DNA of 16,081 nucleotides from an uncultured Sutterella sp. (GTDB taxonomy: Bacteria > Pseudomonadota > Gammaproteobacteria > Burkholderiales > Burkholderiaceae_F), in assembly GCA_900553105.1 (NCBI GenBank), contig USCE01000016.1, forward strand, positions 1 through 16,081. Direction: 5' to 3'. The notes below the pieces were generated by a model. The model searched no databases and was not told the origin of the DNA. It saw nothing but the letters and a program-made list of their open reading frames with translations. This document shows positions 1 to 7,126 of the stretch, one piece after another. The translations under genes and the position numbers were made by a program. Numbering within the stretch: position 1 is the first letter of the stretch; every line of letters begins with the position of its first letter.

Positions 1-33
1 TCTCGTGGGCTCGGAGATGTGTATAAGAGACAG
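1..33 (+). other. Illumina Nextera adapter (read-2 side), untrimmed
   Basis: The first 33 bases match the Nextera read-2 transposase adapter, lacking only its first G. Positions 15-33 are the 19-bp Tn5 mosaic end AGATGTGTATAAGAGACAG. This is library-preparation sequence, not genomic DNA. The reverse complement of the same 33 bases is present at 16035-16067. Any reading frame that enters from the left is therefore chimeric up to position 33. Confidence 0.99.
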
Positions 34-34
34 G

Positions 35-2902
35 TTGATTTTTTATACCATTACGTTGGTTCCCAAAGTCGACATGAACATTCGGGACGATCGTGCAGGT
101 ACGGTCTATGTCGTGCAAAACGTCCCGCTTGGCATTGCTTTTATGGCCGGCACCACGTCTCACGTGGGTCATTGGTTAACACAAAGCTTTGAAAACGTCT
201 TTACTGCCGTTGATGCCGAACGGTTTTCGCGCTTCGGGATGGTTTTCCCACAGCGAGCGGTCTCGGCACTTCTTGCTGCAGGTCCCGTCACCCCTCAAGG
301 CCGGCTCTTGATCGGTGACTTTAATCGATACTGCGTGGTGCCGGAGCTTGTTGATTATCCCGAAAAAATTGATGCGCTCACACAATCGGGTAATCTCTGG
401 CAAACGATCACACAAGCCGGCTGGCTTAATCCTGCTCGTCGCACACCCGACTTGGATAACAACTGGATCGGTTGCGATGAAGCGGCCACTGTCATTGAAA
501 GTCACCTCAATACCGTTGAGGTGCCTGCTATCGAGCGCCACCTTGCTATGAAATTAATCCCGGACTCGGTTGATGCGTCTAACCTCATTTTGCGCGTACT
601 GCCTCAGTCTGAGAGTCTTTTGTTGGGCATTAGTCGCAGTCTCTCAACGTCAATTAAACACTCGGTTTTTATGAACACGTTAGGAGAAGATATTGCCAAT
701 GTGGCGGCATTAGCCGATCACCCTTTGGCACTTGCCTCCAATCTTGCGAAATCACAAGGCAATCTTGCGAGTGAAATTAACTACCGCACAATGGCTCAGA
801 TTGCCAAAGATGCACTGCCGAAAGTAAGAAACGCCTTGGAATTTGTGATTCTTGCGTCCTTTCCCCTTGTTTTCATCATGATGATTGCCTTGGGTCACAT
901 GTCTATGATGTTACTTCGCAGCTACCTGACACTTTTGATTTGGATTCAATTGTGGGCTCCGATCTCAGCTGTCATGAACTATTTGATGGTGACGGTGGAT
1001 GCACATCCCATGAATCAAATCATTGCAGAATACGGAGCCAATACCGTCTTTGCAGCAAACTTAATTCGAGAATTTGGGGCAAGCTCTCAAGCTATCGCAG
1101 GCTTTTTAACCATCATGGCCCCTGTTATTGCATTTGCCATTGCCAAAGGCAGTGATATGGCTACGGCACAACTGGCCGGTTCCATCATGGCCCCGGCTCA
1201 AAATGCCGCACAATCTCAAGGTGCGGGATTGGCATCGGGGAGCATTAATCTTGGTAATACCTCATGGGGCAATGTCTCGACCAATAATGTCTCCGGTAAT
1301 AAAAACGATTTATCGACTTCGTTTACTTCTGCTGACATGCTTCGCACGGCATCGGCTTACGGCAGTGTTACTCGTGCCGGTAACGGCACGGTAACCGGCA
1401 TGAGTGTTACACCGGTATCCATGGGGGTAACGAATTCCGTAGGACTTGGAGATAATGCAAGCTCGGGCTCTTCGAGTAGTCTTTCGACAAGTTATGGGTA
1501 CTCGCAATCCGTCAATGCTTTGCAATCCATGGCAACACAAACCAGTGATCGAGCCATAGCCGGTTTTACGCGTCTTTTAAACGCTGAAGTTAGTCGACAA
1601 TCGGGCATAATGTCCAAGGACTCTTCACAAACGAGCATGAGCGAAACGCTAAGTGCAGGCACTTCGCAAACGCTTTCGTCATCTTTGAGTAATTCGGAAT
1701 CGGCTAGTACTCAATCTAGTGGTAGTGTTAATGCCACAATACATCCAAACTCAGAGTCAACGAGTTCTTCACGTAATTTGGTAAACAATGTCAGTCAATC
1801 TCTAGAGAAATCTCAAAGTACAAGCCGTACTTTGTCGGCTAATACTCCCTTTGCAAAGCCCAATTTCCAAAATTCAAATTCTTCATTTAACAATGGCACT
1901 CCAATTAAGACTGTCAAGGCAGAACCCGGCACATACCTTTCTTCAGGACTAAAGCTATCTACCCTTCAAAACCGTATAGACACTGCCACGGGTCAAAATA
2001 GTTCTGCAAGTAGCACTGAGCGACAAGAAGCGTACCAAAGTTTATTAAGCGCTACGCGACAAATAGCAGAACAAACACAGGATTCTGCCATTCGCAGTGC
2101 AGCGCAAAGCTTTGAGTCACAACTCACCACTGCATTCAACCTTAGTCAATCTAAGGGTTTTGAGCAATCAAGCCACCGTGCTGCTCAACAAAATACGGGA
2201 TACGTCTCTAACCAAGACATTCGCACCATGATGGATACGTCGCCCTACGCTTTGCAAAAAGCCACAGATCTTTTTGGGTCTCCCGAAGCTGCTCAAAGTG
2301 CGCTATTTCATAGCAGTCAAGCACGCTCGTATTTTGCTCAACAACTGCAAGATGATATTCGAAAGAAAACTCCAGTTAATTCCAACATGCAACCTTTGAG
2401 TCTTCAAAAGATAGACGCTATGGGAAGTGCTCGTCGCCCTGATTTTGTCAATGAACAGCAAGCGGTATTGCAAGATTCCATTGACGCGAATCGACTCGAT
2501 AGTCGAAATGCTCAAAAGCATGCCATTGGAGATAAATCCGTGTACGAAACTCCAGATAGCAGAGGTGTCGAAAAATCCGTTAACTCACAACGATTGAGTA
2601 ATCAAGAGCAATCATCGAAACTAGAGCAAACAATGCTTCAAGACCGAGGCTCTACCAATGTTGCAAAAGCTTTATATGACGAAAAACAATCTGGGGTTTC
2701 AACGGTAATCAGCAATGCCTATCTTGGTGGCTTTCTTTACTCAAGTCCAACGCAATACCAAGAAAAACTAAGTGAAGAAAAAGACGATTCCTCGACTTTA
2801 AAACAAAGTCTTCAAATCATCGGAGAAAAAACACGGAACGTAGAACTCACAGAGTTTGAAGTAATTACCCAAGAACAAAGAAATAACACAACGAAAAATT
2901 AG
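35..2902 (+). CDS. traG: Conjugal transfer protein TraG, F-type (5'-truncated)
   Basis: Homologue of F-plasmid TraG, the inner-membrane/periplasmic protein that acts in pilus assembly and mating-pair stabilisation and is the partner of entry exclusion. Only the part downstream of the contig edge is present: 955 codons starting inside the gene, probably lacking 80-100 N-terminal residues compared with F TraG (about 940 aa). The frame continues upstream only into adapter sequence, so no native start is visible. Family signatures are the VQNVPLGIAF and GHWLTQSFENVF stretches near the new N-terminus and WIGCDEA before position 480. Membrane segments are encoded at about 840-990 and 1085-1150, and a GNTSWGNVSTNNVSGN stretch at about 1250-1300 resembles the F TraG linker. 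The remainder (about 1240-2900) is a long Ser/Gln/Asn-rich hydrophilic C-terminal region. No other tra gene is in the window. The TraG assignment is firm; whether the element is functional cannot be judged. Confidence 0.9.
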   Translation: MIFYTITLVPKVDMNIRDDRAGTVYVVQNVPLGIAFMAGTTSHVGHWLTQSFENVFTAVDAERFSRFGMVFPQRAVSALLAAGPVTPQGRLLIGDFNRYCVVPELVDYPEKIDALTQSGNLWQTITQAGWLNPARRTPDLDNNWIGCDEAATVIESHLNTVEVPAIERHLAMKLIPDSVDASNLILRVLPQSESLLLGISRSLSTSIKHSVFMNTLGEDIANVAALADHPLALASNLAKSQGNLASEINYRTMAQIAKDALPKVRNALEFVILASFPLVFIMMIALGHMSMMLLRSYLTLLIWIQLWAPISAVMNYLMVTVDAHPMNQIIAEYGANTVFAANLIREFGASSQAIAGFLTIMAPVIAFAIAKGSDMATAQLAGSIMAPAQNAAQSQGAGLASGSINLGNTSWGNVSTNNVSGNKNDLSTSFTSADMLRTASAYGSVTRAGNGTVTGMSVTPVSMGVTNSVGLGDNASSGSSSSLSTSYGYSQSVNALQSMATQTSDRAIAGFTRLLNAEVSRQSGIMSKDSSQTSMSETLSAGTSQTLSSSLSNSESASTQSSGSVNATIHPNSESTSSSRNLVNNVSQSLEKSQSTSRTLSANTPFAKPNFQNSNSSFNNGTPIKTVKAEPGTYLSSGLKLSTLQNRIDTATGQNSSASSTERQEAYQSLLSATRQIAEQTQDSAIRSAAQSFESQLTTAFNLSQSKGFEQSSHRAAQQNTGYVSNQDIRTMMDTSPYALQKATDLFGSPEAAQSALFHSSQARSYFAQQLQDDIRKKTPVNSNMQPLSLQKIDAMGSARRPDFVNEQQAVLQDSIDANRLDSRNAQKHAIGDKSVYETPDSRGVEKSVNSQRLSNQEQSSKLEQTMLQDRGSTNVAKALYDEKQSGVSTVISNAYLGGFLYSSPTQYQEKLSEEKDDSSTLKQSLQIIGEKTRNVELTEFEVITQEQRNNTTKN

Positions 2903-3162
2903 TGATTGTCCTTCCATATTTGGGTGCCTACTGATGGGGATTTTCGGCTAATTTGCGCCAATCTTGTATGCAAATCCCCTTTAGCATCCATCTCCAAAAA
3001 AGGTGAAACCAAAATGAGAGCAACTAGAAAATACACAGTATTAAATGCTTCTTTTGCATCAAACTTCATAGCCAGAATTTCATCGGCATATGAATCATTT
3101 TGTTTTGATGGTTTGGTTAAAAAGTTAATCACTCGGCGGGATAGTTTTTTGATGTACTGCAT
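2899..3162 (-). CDS. Small predicted single-pass membrane protein, unknown
   Basis: An 87-aa ORF with an ATG start (3160-3162), on the strand opposite traG. Its TAA stop (2899-2901) overlaps the last codons of traG. It has a basic N-terminus (residues 4-20 rich in K/R), a hydrophobic segment at about 42-57 (TVYFLVALILVSPFLEM) flanked by charged residues, and a polar C-terminus. That fits a small inner-membrane protein with a positive-inside N-terminus. Upstream bases carry only a weak GGA-type ribosome site about 12 nt before the start. A competing plus-strand frame here starts with TTG and has no convincing protein character. In F-like plasmids and SXT-type elements an exclusion gene lies next to traG, but those known to me are longer. 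A link to exclusion is speculation from position only. Confidence 0.45.
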   Translation of the reverse strand: MQYIKKLSRRVINFLTKPSKQNDSYADEILAMKFDAKEAFNTVYFLVALILVSPFLEMDAKGDLHTRLAQISRKSPSVGTQIWKDNH

Positions 3163-3230
3163 GAGTCAATTTTTTCCAATTCAATTCCCAAAAATCGGTT
3201 TCCGTCAGCGCTCATAGTGGATGCATAACA

Positions 3231-3282
3231 CTGTCTATCGATATTTAACCAAATTACTGCTAGAAAAATCAACTATCGACAG
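3231..3282. repeat. Imperfect inverted repeat upstream of the GIY-YIG gene
   Basis: CTGTC (3231-3235) and GATA (3240-3243) can pair with TATC (3274-3277) and GACAG (3278-3282), leaving a 4-nt TATC bulge on the left arm. The heptamer CTATCGA also occurs in direct orientation at 3235-3241 and 3273-3279. It lies 20-70 bp before the putative promoter of the downstream gene, so it could be an operator or simply chance. The stem is short and AT-rich. Confidence 0.25.
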
Positions 3283-3300
3283 TTTCAAATGATGATCCGA

Positions 3301-3331
3301 TTGAAAAAATCTATGATCCTGTGCTTTTAAT
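3301..3331 (+). promoter_or_regulatory. Putative sigma70 promoter of the GIY-YIG gene
   Basis: TTGAAA at 3301-3306 (5 of 6 to consensus) and TTTAAT at 3326-3331 (5 of 6), with a slightly long 19-bp spacer. Transcription would begin near 3338, leaving a short leader that contains the Shine-Dalgarno GAGGAA at 3345-3350. The gene is preceded by an opposite-strand ORF and so needs its own promoter. Confidence 0.4.
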
Positions 3332-3354
3332 AGGGTTTATGAACGAGGAAATAC

Positions 3355-4305
3355 ATGGCCAAAATCTCTGTTTTCGGCATGAATGCCGCGTACCAATTGG
3401 GATTTAAACGAATTGTTGATGTAAGAGGTGTAAGAAGCATTTCTCATCTTTTTGGCAAAGCAGAATTTCTTTCCGGGATTTATTTACAAATTCGTCCTGG
3501 AAAGCACGCTTACATTGGGAAGACGTTCAACATGCCTGCACGATTTGAACAACATATTGCCCGTGGGGTTGTTATAGAAGAACTGGCTTTTAAACCTATG
3601 AAAGCTAACATTGTTGATCAAATGGAAAGGGAAACCATTGCGCTTGCCGAAAGAAAAGGAATTGCCATTGACAATATTGCTCTTCGAGAAAAATTAGCAA
3701 AATTAGAGTCGGCCAAATTTGATGAAGTTCTGGATGAAAAAACTCGCAAAGCCTGGCTGTCTCCTGGTGAAATCCAAAAAGATAAACGCCAGTTTCTGAA
3801 AACTTATGATGCGATGCATCCAGGCTTAAGGCACTTATTAGATAAAGCTCGAGCACATCCAGTCTGGCCACAAGTTTCCCCTGTGGCGACAAACTTTATT
3901 GAGGAAATTATTCCCAAGCCCATCGATACACGAGGACTTTTCTGGAACGCCAACGCTTACACCACACAAGTGGAAGAAAATTTCATTCCATTGATCAAAC
4001 TCTATGCCGGCTCCCAAAATGTATTGGGGTTGGGCTTTTTCCAATTTGCACCGTTTGAGGCATGGGGTTGGGTCAATGTCGAGCAAGGTACCGTTGAAAA
4101 CATGGATGAATTAACAAAAATTCTCCCCTTTGCCAAAATCGAAGTGAAAGAGAAGATGATTGTCATTTCAACTTCAGCTCGGCTTTTACCCTTTGTTGTG
4201 CAAAAAGTTAAGATTCCTCTACGGACTTCGGTACTTAGTTTGATGAAGACGAGTTTGTTGCAAAATGGCAATCCTGCGCTTGAGGTACTCCTAACTGAAA
4301 AGTAA
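3355..4305 (+). CDS. GIY-YIG nuclease-like domain protein with an unrecognised C-terminal region
   Basis: A 316-aa soluble protein. Residues about 38-110 carry the GIY-YIG endonuclease fold signature: GIY at 41-43, then YIGKT at 53-57, R63 exactly ten residues after the second Tyr (the catalytic Arg spacing of the family), H67, a candidate metal-binding Glu at E91 or E93 in MERETIALAE, and N107 closing the motif. The active-site set therefore looks intact. Residues 111-316 match nothing I recognise; they include a charged helical stretch (113-133) and a Trp/Phe-rich stretch near 195-240. The start is supported by GAGGAA 4 nt upstream of the ATG. The gene stands alone between a conjugation gene and a sugar transferase. 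It may be cargo of the mobile element, for example a DNA-processing, homing or anti-invader nuclease. The domain call is fairly sure; substrate and role are unknown. Confidence 0.75.
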   Translation: MAKISVFGMNAAYQLGFKRIVDVRGVRSISHLFGKAEFLSGIYLQIRPGKHAYIGKTFNMPARFEQHIARGVVIEELAFKPMKANIVDQMERETIALAERKGIAIDNIALREKLAKLESAKFDEVLDEKTRKAWLSPGEIQKDKRQFLKTYDAMHPGLRHLLDKARAHPVWPQVSPVATNFIEEIIPKPIDTRGLFWNANAYTTQVEENFIPLIKLYAGSQNVLGLGFFQFAPFEAWGWVNVEQGTVENMDELTKILPFAKIEVKEKMIVISTSARLLPFVVQKVKIPLRTSVLSLMKTSLLQNGNPALEVLLTEK

Positions 4306-4332
4306 GAATAACCCTTAAAAAGCCAACATTTT

Positions 4333-4362
4333 TCGACAAATTGTCACAATGTCAACTAGAAT
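4333..4362 (+). promoter_or_regulatory. Putative promoter with embedded palindrome, sugar transferase gene
   Basis: TCGACA (4333-4338, 5 of 6 to the -35 consensus), an 18-bp spacer and TAGAAT (4357-4362, 5 of 6 to the -10). The 11-bp palindrome GACAA-A-TTGTC (4335-4345) overlaps the -35 and spacer and could be a repressor site. The inferred start of transcription, about 4369, is only some 9 nt before the GTG start of the next gene, so the mRNA would be nearly leaderless. Confidence 0.4.
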
Positions 4363-4377
4363 TTTAGACTTGGAATA

Positions 4378-4983
4378 GTGAATCTTCAGAGCTACGCAGT
4401 GCGGGTCTTTTTTTACAACCTCTCTAAACGCATCTTGGACATTGTGCTTGTATTGTTCAGCACACCGCTTACGGTGCCGCTGTGCTTTGTCGTTGCTATT
4501 TTGATTAAACTCGACAGTCCCGGTCCTGCGATTTATTGGTCATCTCGTATCGGCAAAAACAGCAAACCCTTTGCCATGCCGAAATTTCGTTCAATGATTG
4601 TCGGCACCCCCAGAATTGGCGCCGAGGACTTTGTTGAAGCCGATCGCTACATAACGACTGTCGGCAAATGGATCCGTAAAACAAGCATTGACGAGTTACC
4701 GCAACTATGGTGTGTTCTAACCGGTGAGATGTCTTTAGTAGGTCCCCGCCCTTTACTTTTTATTGAAAAACGAATCCTACGACAACGTCGGCAATATGGT
4801 ATTGATCGGCTAATACCCGGAATTTCGGGATGGGCTCAAATTAATGGACGAACAACAGTGACAACTGATCAAAAAATTGCGCTTGACACTTGGTATATGG
4901 AAAATCGATCTTTGATGTTGGACATCAAGATCATTGCGTTAACGGTCAAAAAAGTCCTCTTTCGCCAAGATATCATTCATTAA
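4378..4983 (+). CDS. Bacterial sugar transferase (monotopic phosphoglycosyl transferase)
   Basis: A 201-aa enzyme of the short PglC/WcaJ-C-terminal type. It transfers a sugar-1-phosphate from a UDP-sugar onto undecaprenyl phosphate at the cytoplasmic face of the inner membrane, the first step of a surface glycan. Visible signatures are the N-terminal KR-x2-D motif (K18, R19, D22) leading into a hydrophobic re-entrant helix with prolines at 30 and 34, KFRSM at 69-73, the catalytic Asp-Glu pair D105-E106 in IDELPQL, GPRP at 122-125, and PGISGWAQINGR at 147-158. Length is normal for the single-domain family. The start is GTG, because no in-frame ATG precedes the essential N-terminal motif; the ribosome site is weak (GGA 4 nt upstream). 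No glycosyltransferases, flippase or polymerase genes adjoin it, so it is an orphan or the end of a cluster. The sugar substrate cannot be told. Confidence 0.92.
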   Translation: MNLQSYAVRVFFYNLSKRILDIVLVLFSTPLTVPLCFVVAILIKLDSPGPAIYWSSRIGKNSKPFAMPKFRSMIVGTPRIGAEDFVEADRYITTVGKWIRKTSIDELPQLWCVLTGEMSLVGPRPLLFIEKRILRQRRQYGIDRLIPGISGWAQINGRTTVTTDQKIALDTWYMENRSLMLDIKIIALTVKKVLFRQDIIH

Positions 4984-5002
4984 TTTCAAATTCTCAAACA
5001 AT

Positions 5003-5028
5003 TTAGGGCAGTTTAAAAACTGCCCTAA
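5003..5028. terminator. Bidirectional hairpin terminator between sugar transferase and purF
   Basis: A perfect inverted repeat TTAGGGCAGTTT (5003-5014) / AAACTGCCCTAA (5017-5028) with a 2-nt centre. In practice this folds as a 10-11 bp stem with a small A-rich loop. It sits 19 nt after the sugar transferase stop and 18 nt from the purF stop, serving two convergent genes. There is no clean T-run on either side beyond the stem's own A/T ends. Confidence 0.75.
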
Positions 5029-5046
5029 CTTCATAAACCAGTCTTT

Positions 5047-6549
5047 TTAATCATCCTGATTTACTTTATTTTGCTTTGCGCGAGCCTTTGCGGTTTGGGC
5101 TTGTGCATCTAGGCGGGCGAGATAGGCTTCATCAATATCACCGGTCACATAACGACCGTCAAAGCATGAGCATTCGAAGTCTTCAATGGCAGGATTCATA
5201 TCCTTTAAAGCCGACTTCATATCTTCCAAGCGTTGATAGATCACGGCATCAGCTTCCAAGAGCTTGGCCACTTCAGGACCTTCCTTACCGTCACCGCAGA
5301 TTAATTCCCCGCGGGTAGGCATGTCGATACCGTAGACATTGGGGAAGCAGACACGAGGAGCACCGCTAGCCACAAAGACTTTCTTCGCACCGGCTTGGCG
5401 CGTCATGCGCACGATCTCCAACATCGTCGTGCCGCGCACAATGGAGTCATCGACCAACAGAACGTTCTTGTCTTTAAACTCCACTGCCATGGCATTGAGC
5501 TTTTGACGAACAGTCTTTTTGCGCATCGCTTGGCTGGGCATGATGAAGGTGCGCCCCACGTAGCGATTCTTAATAAAGCCTTCACGATACGGCAAATGCA
5601 ATCGTTGAGCCAACTGTTGAGCAGCCGGGCGAGAACTATCCGGAATCGGCATTACAACATCAATTTCATCCACCGGGATTTGACGAGCTACTTCGTGGGC
5701 CAAGTATTCACCCAAACGCAAACGAGCGCCGTAAACCGAAATACCGTCAATGACGCTGTCGGGGCGAGCCAGATAGACAAACTCAAAAGCACACGGCATT
5801 AAGCGGTGTTCTTGGGCGCATTGTGCTTTGCTGACGTTACCCTTAGCATCAACCCAAACCGCTTCACCGGGTTGAACGTCAATGATGTTGTTAAATTCCA
5901 AGGCTTCAAGTACCACAGACTCCGAAGCAAAGAGAATTTCCGTTCCCTTTTCAGTTTCCTTAGTACCGTAGCACAACGGGCGAATACCGTACGGGTCACG
6001 GAAAGCCAACATACCTTTGCCAGCAATCAAAGCGATACAGGCATACGCCCCTTTAACACGGTTGTGAACTCCCCCTACAGCTTGAAACACAATTTCAGGA
6101 GAAATCTTGGTATTTAACGTCAAGCGGGAAAGTTCATCAGCAAAGACGTTTAAAAGCACTTCGGAGTCACTCGTTGTATTGATGTGACGACGGTCGGCAT
6201 CGTAGAGCTCTTGCTTGATCGCTTCGGCATTCGTGAGATTGCCGTTATGAACAAACATGATGCCATAAGGAGCGTTCACGTAAAAAGGTTGGCTTTCTTC
6301 ATTACTTTCGGCGTTGCCTTGCGTCGGATAGCGCACTTGGCCGACGCCAGAGGTACCGAGCAAATTACGCATATCACGCGTTCTGAAGACATCGCGCACC
6401 AAGCCCATGGCTTTGTGCATATGAAATGTCAAACCGTCAAGCGTGGCAATCCCTGCCGCATCTTGACCGCGATGCTGCAGTAGCAGCAACGCATCATAGA
6501 GCCGTTGATTTACGGGCTCCTGAGAATAAAGACCAACAATCCCACACAT
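5047..6549 (-). CDS. purF: Amidophosphoribosyltransferase PurF
   Basis: Catalyses the committed step of purine synthesis, PRPP plus glutamine to 5-phosphoribosylamine, in the cytosol. The 500-aa length is close to the E. coli enzyme (505 aa). The N-terminal glutaminase has the nucleophile Cys2 directly after the initiator Met, so there is no propeptide as in Bacillus. It also has QHRGQDAAGIA (25-35), RYPTQGNAESN (73-83) and HNGNL (101-105). The phosphoribosyltransferase half carries ARPDS (261-265) and the PRPP loop VLLVDDSIVRGTT (363-375). The start is supported by AGGAG (6557-6561), 7 nt from the ATG. It is the last gene of the accD-folC-dedD-cvpA-purF run, 58 nt after cvpA, and ends at a shared terminator. 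The same cvpA-purF adjacency is found in E. coli. Confidence 0.98.
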   Translation of the reverse strand: MCGIVGLYSQEPVNQRLYDALLLLQHRGQDAAGIATLDGLTFHMHKAMGLVRDVFRTRDMRNLLGTSGVGQVRYPTQGNAESNEESQPFYVNAPYGIMFVHNGNLTNAEAIKQELYDADRRHINTTSDSEVLLNVFADELSRLTLNTKISPEIVFQAVGGVHNRVKGAYACIALIAGKGMLAFRDPYGIRPLCYGTKETEKGTEILFASESVVLEALEFNNIIDVQPGEAVWVDAKGNVSKAQCAQEHRLMPCAFEFVYLARPDSVIDGISVYGARLRLGEYLAHEVARQIPVDEIDVVMPIPDSSRPAAQQLAQRLHLPYREGFIKNRYVGRTFIMPSQAMRKKTVRQKLNAMAVEFKDKNVLLVDDSIVRGTTMLEIVRMTRQAGAKKVFVASGAPRVCFPNVYGIDMPTRGELICGDGKEGPEVAKLLEADAVIYQRLEDMKSALKDMNPAIEDFECSCFDGRYVTGDIDEAYLARLDAQAQTAKARAKQNKVNQDD

Positions 6550-6607
6550 TTGTTAGCTCCTAATTGGAAATTAAAAATTTTATTATTCGTCGCCCTTATT
6601 ATTGTTC

Positions 6608-7093
6608 TTAACGACGAAGTTTCACGATTGAGTCAGGCAACAGCGGCATCATCAAATCAATGCAGTTTTCTGCCAGCGGAATCGTAAATGATTGCTTCCA
6701 CATCTGCGTAGTCGGTGCAGACGTCATGCCAGCTAGAAATACCACGGCACAAACAAAAAGCACTCCACGCAAAAGACCGAACACACTACCCAAGACTCGA
6801 TCTTCAGCACTGATTCGAGCAACTTCAAGCATCTTTCGCAAAATAGTGCCTAAAAGCCCCACGGCAAAGACACACAAAACGCAGATAATGATAGCCGCAA
6901 TAATTGTACGAACCGCTGGTCCCAGGCTTTCCAGAGGAATCATATCGGCGCACTGTGTTGAGAATTTCAGCGCAAACACAATCCCGATCACCCAGCCGAC
7001 AATCGAGAGGATTTCACGCACCACTCCACGTGAGACGCCGACCGCGGTCGAGAGCCCCACGACGATTAATACTGCCCAATCCAATTCATTCAC
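6608..7093 (-). CDS. cvpA: CvpA family inner-membrane protein
   Basis: A 161-aa integral membrane protein. The family was named for colicin V production and is linked to envelope stress tolerance; its biochemical role is not settled. About four hydrophobic helices are visible: residues 7-24, 29-44, 62-88 and 103-123. The N-terminal MNELDWAVLIVVGLSTAVGV and SRGVVREILSIVGWVIG are characteristic of the family. The start codon is GTG (7091-7093), with AGGA about 9 nt upstream. It lies 33 nt downstream of the dedD stop and 58 nt upstream of purF, so it is almost certainly co-transcribed. Length is usual for the family. Confidence 0.95.
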   Translation of the reverse strand: MNELDWAVLIVVGLSTAVGVSRGVVREILSIVGWVIGIVFALKFSTQCADMIPLESLGPAVRTIIAAIIICVLCVFAVGLLGTILRKMLEVARISAEDRVLGSVFGLLRGVLFVCAVVFLAGMTSAPTTQMWKQSFTIPLAENCIDLMMPLLPDSIVKLRR

Positions 7094-7126
7094 GTTGAGT
7101 ATTCCTTTCGCTTGTTATTTGAAAAG

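Noticed and set aside
1440..1860. Ser-rich stretch of traG as a separate cell-surface adhesin or domain insertion
   Set aside because: Ser/Gln/Asn-rich linkers occur in the C-terminal half of TraG proteins, and the frame is uninterrupted. The TraG assignment explains it.
2906..3217. Plus-strand 103-codon ORF after traG
   Set aside because: It starts with TTG and has no ribosome site or hydrophobic or family character. The opposite-strand ORF in the same place is more protein-like.
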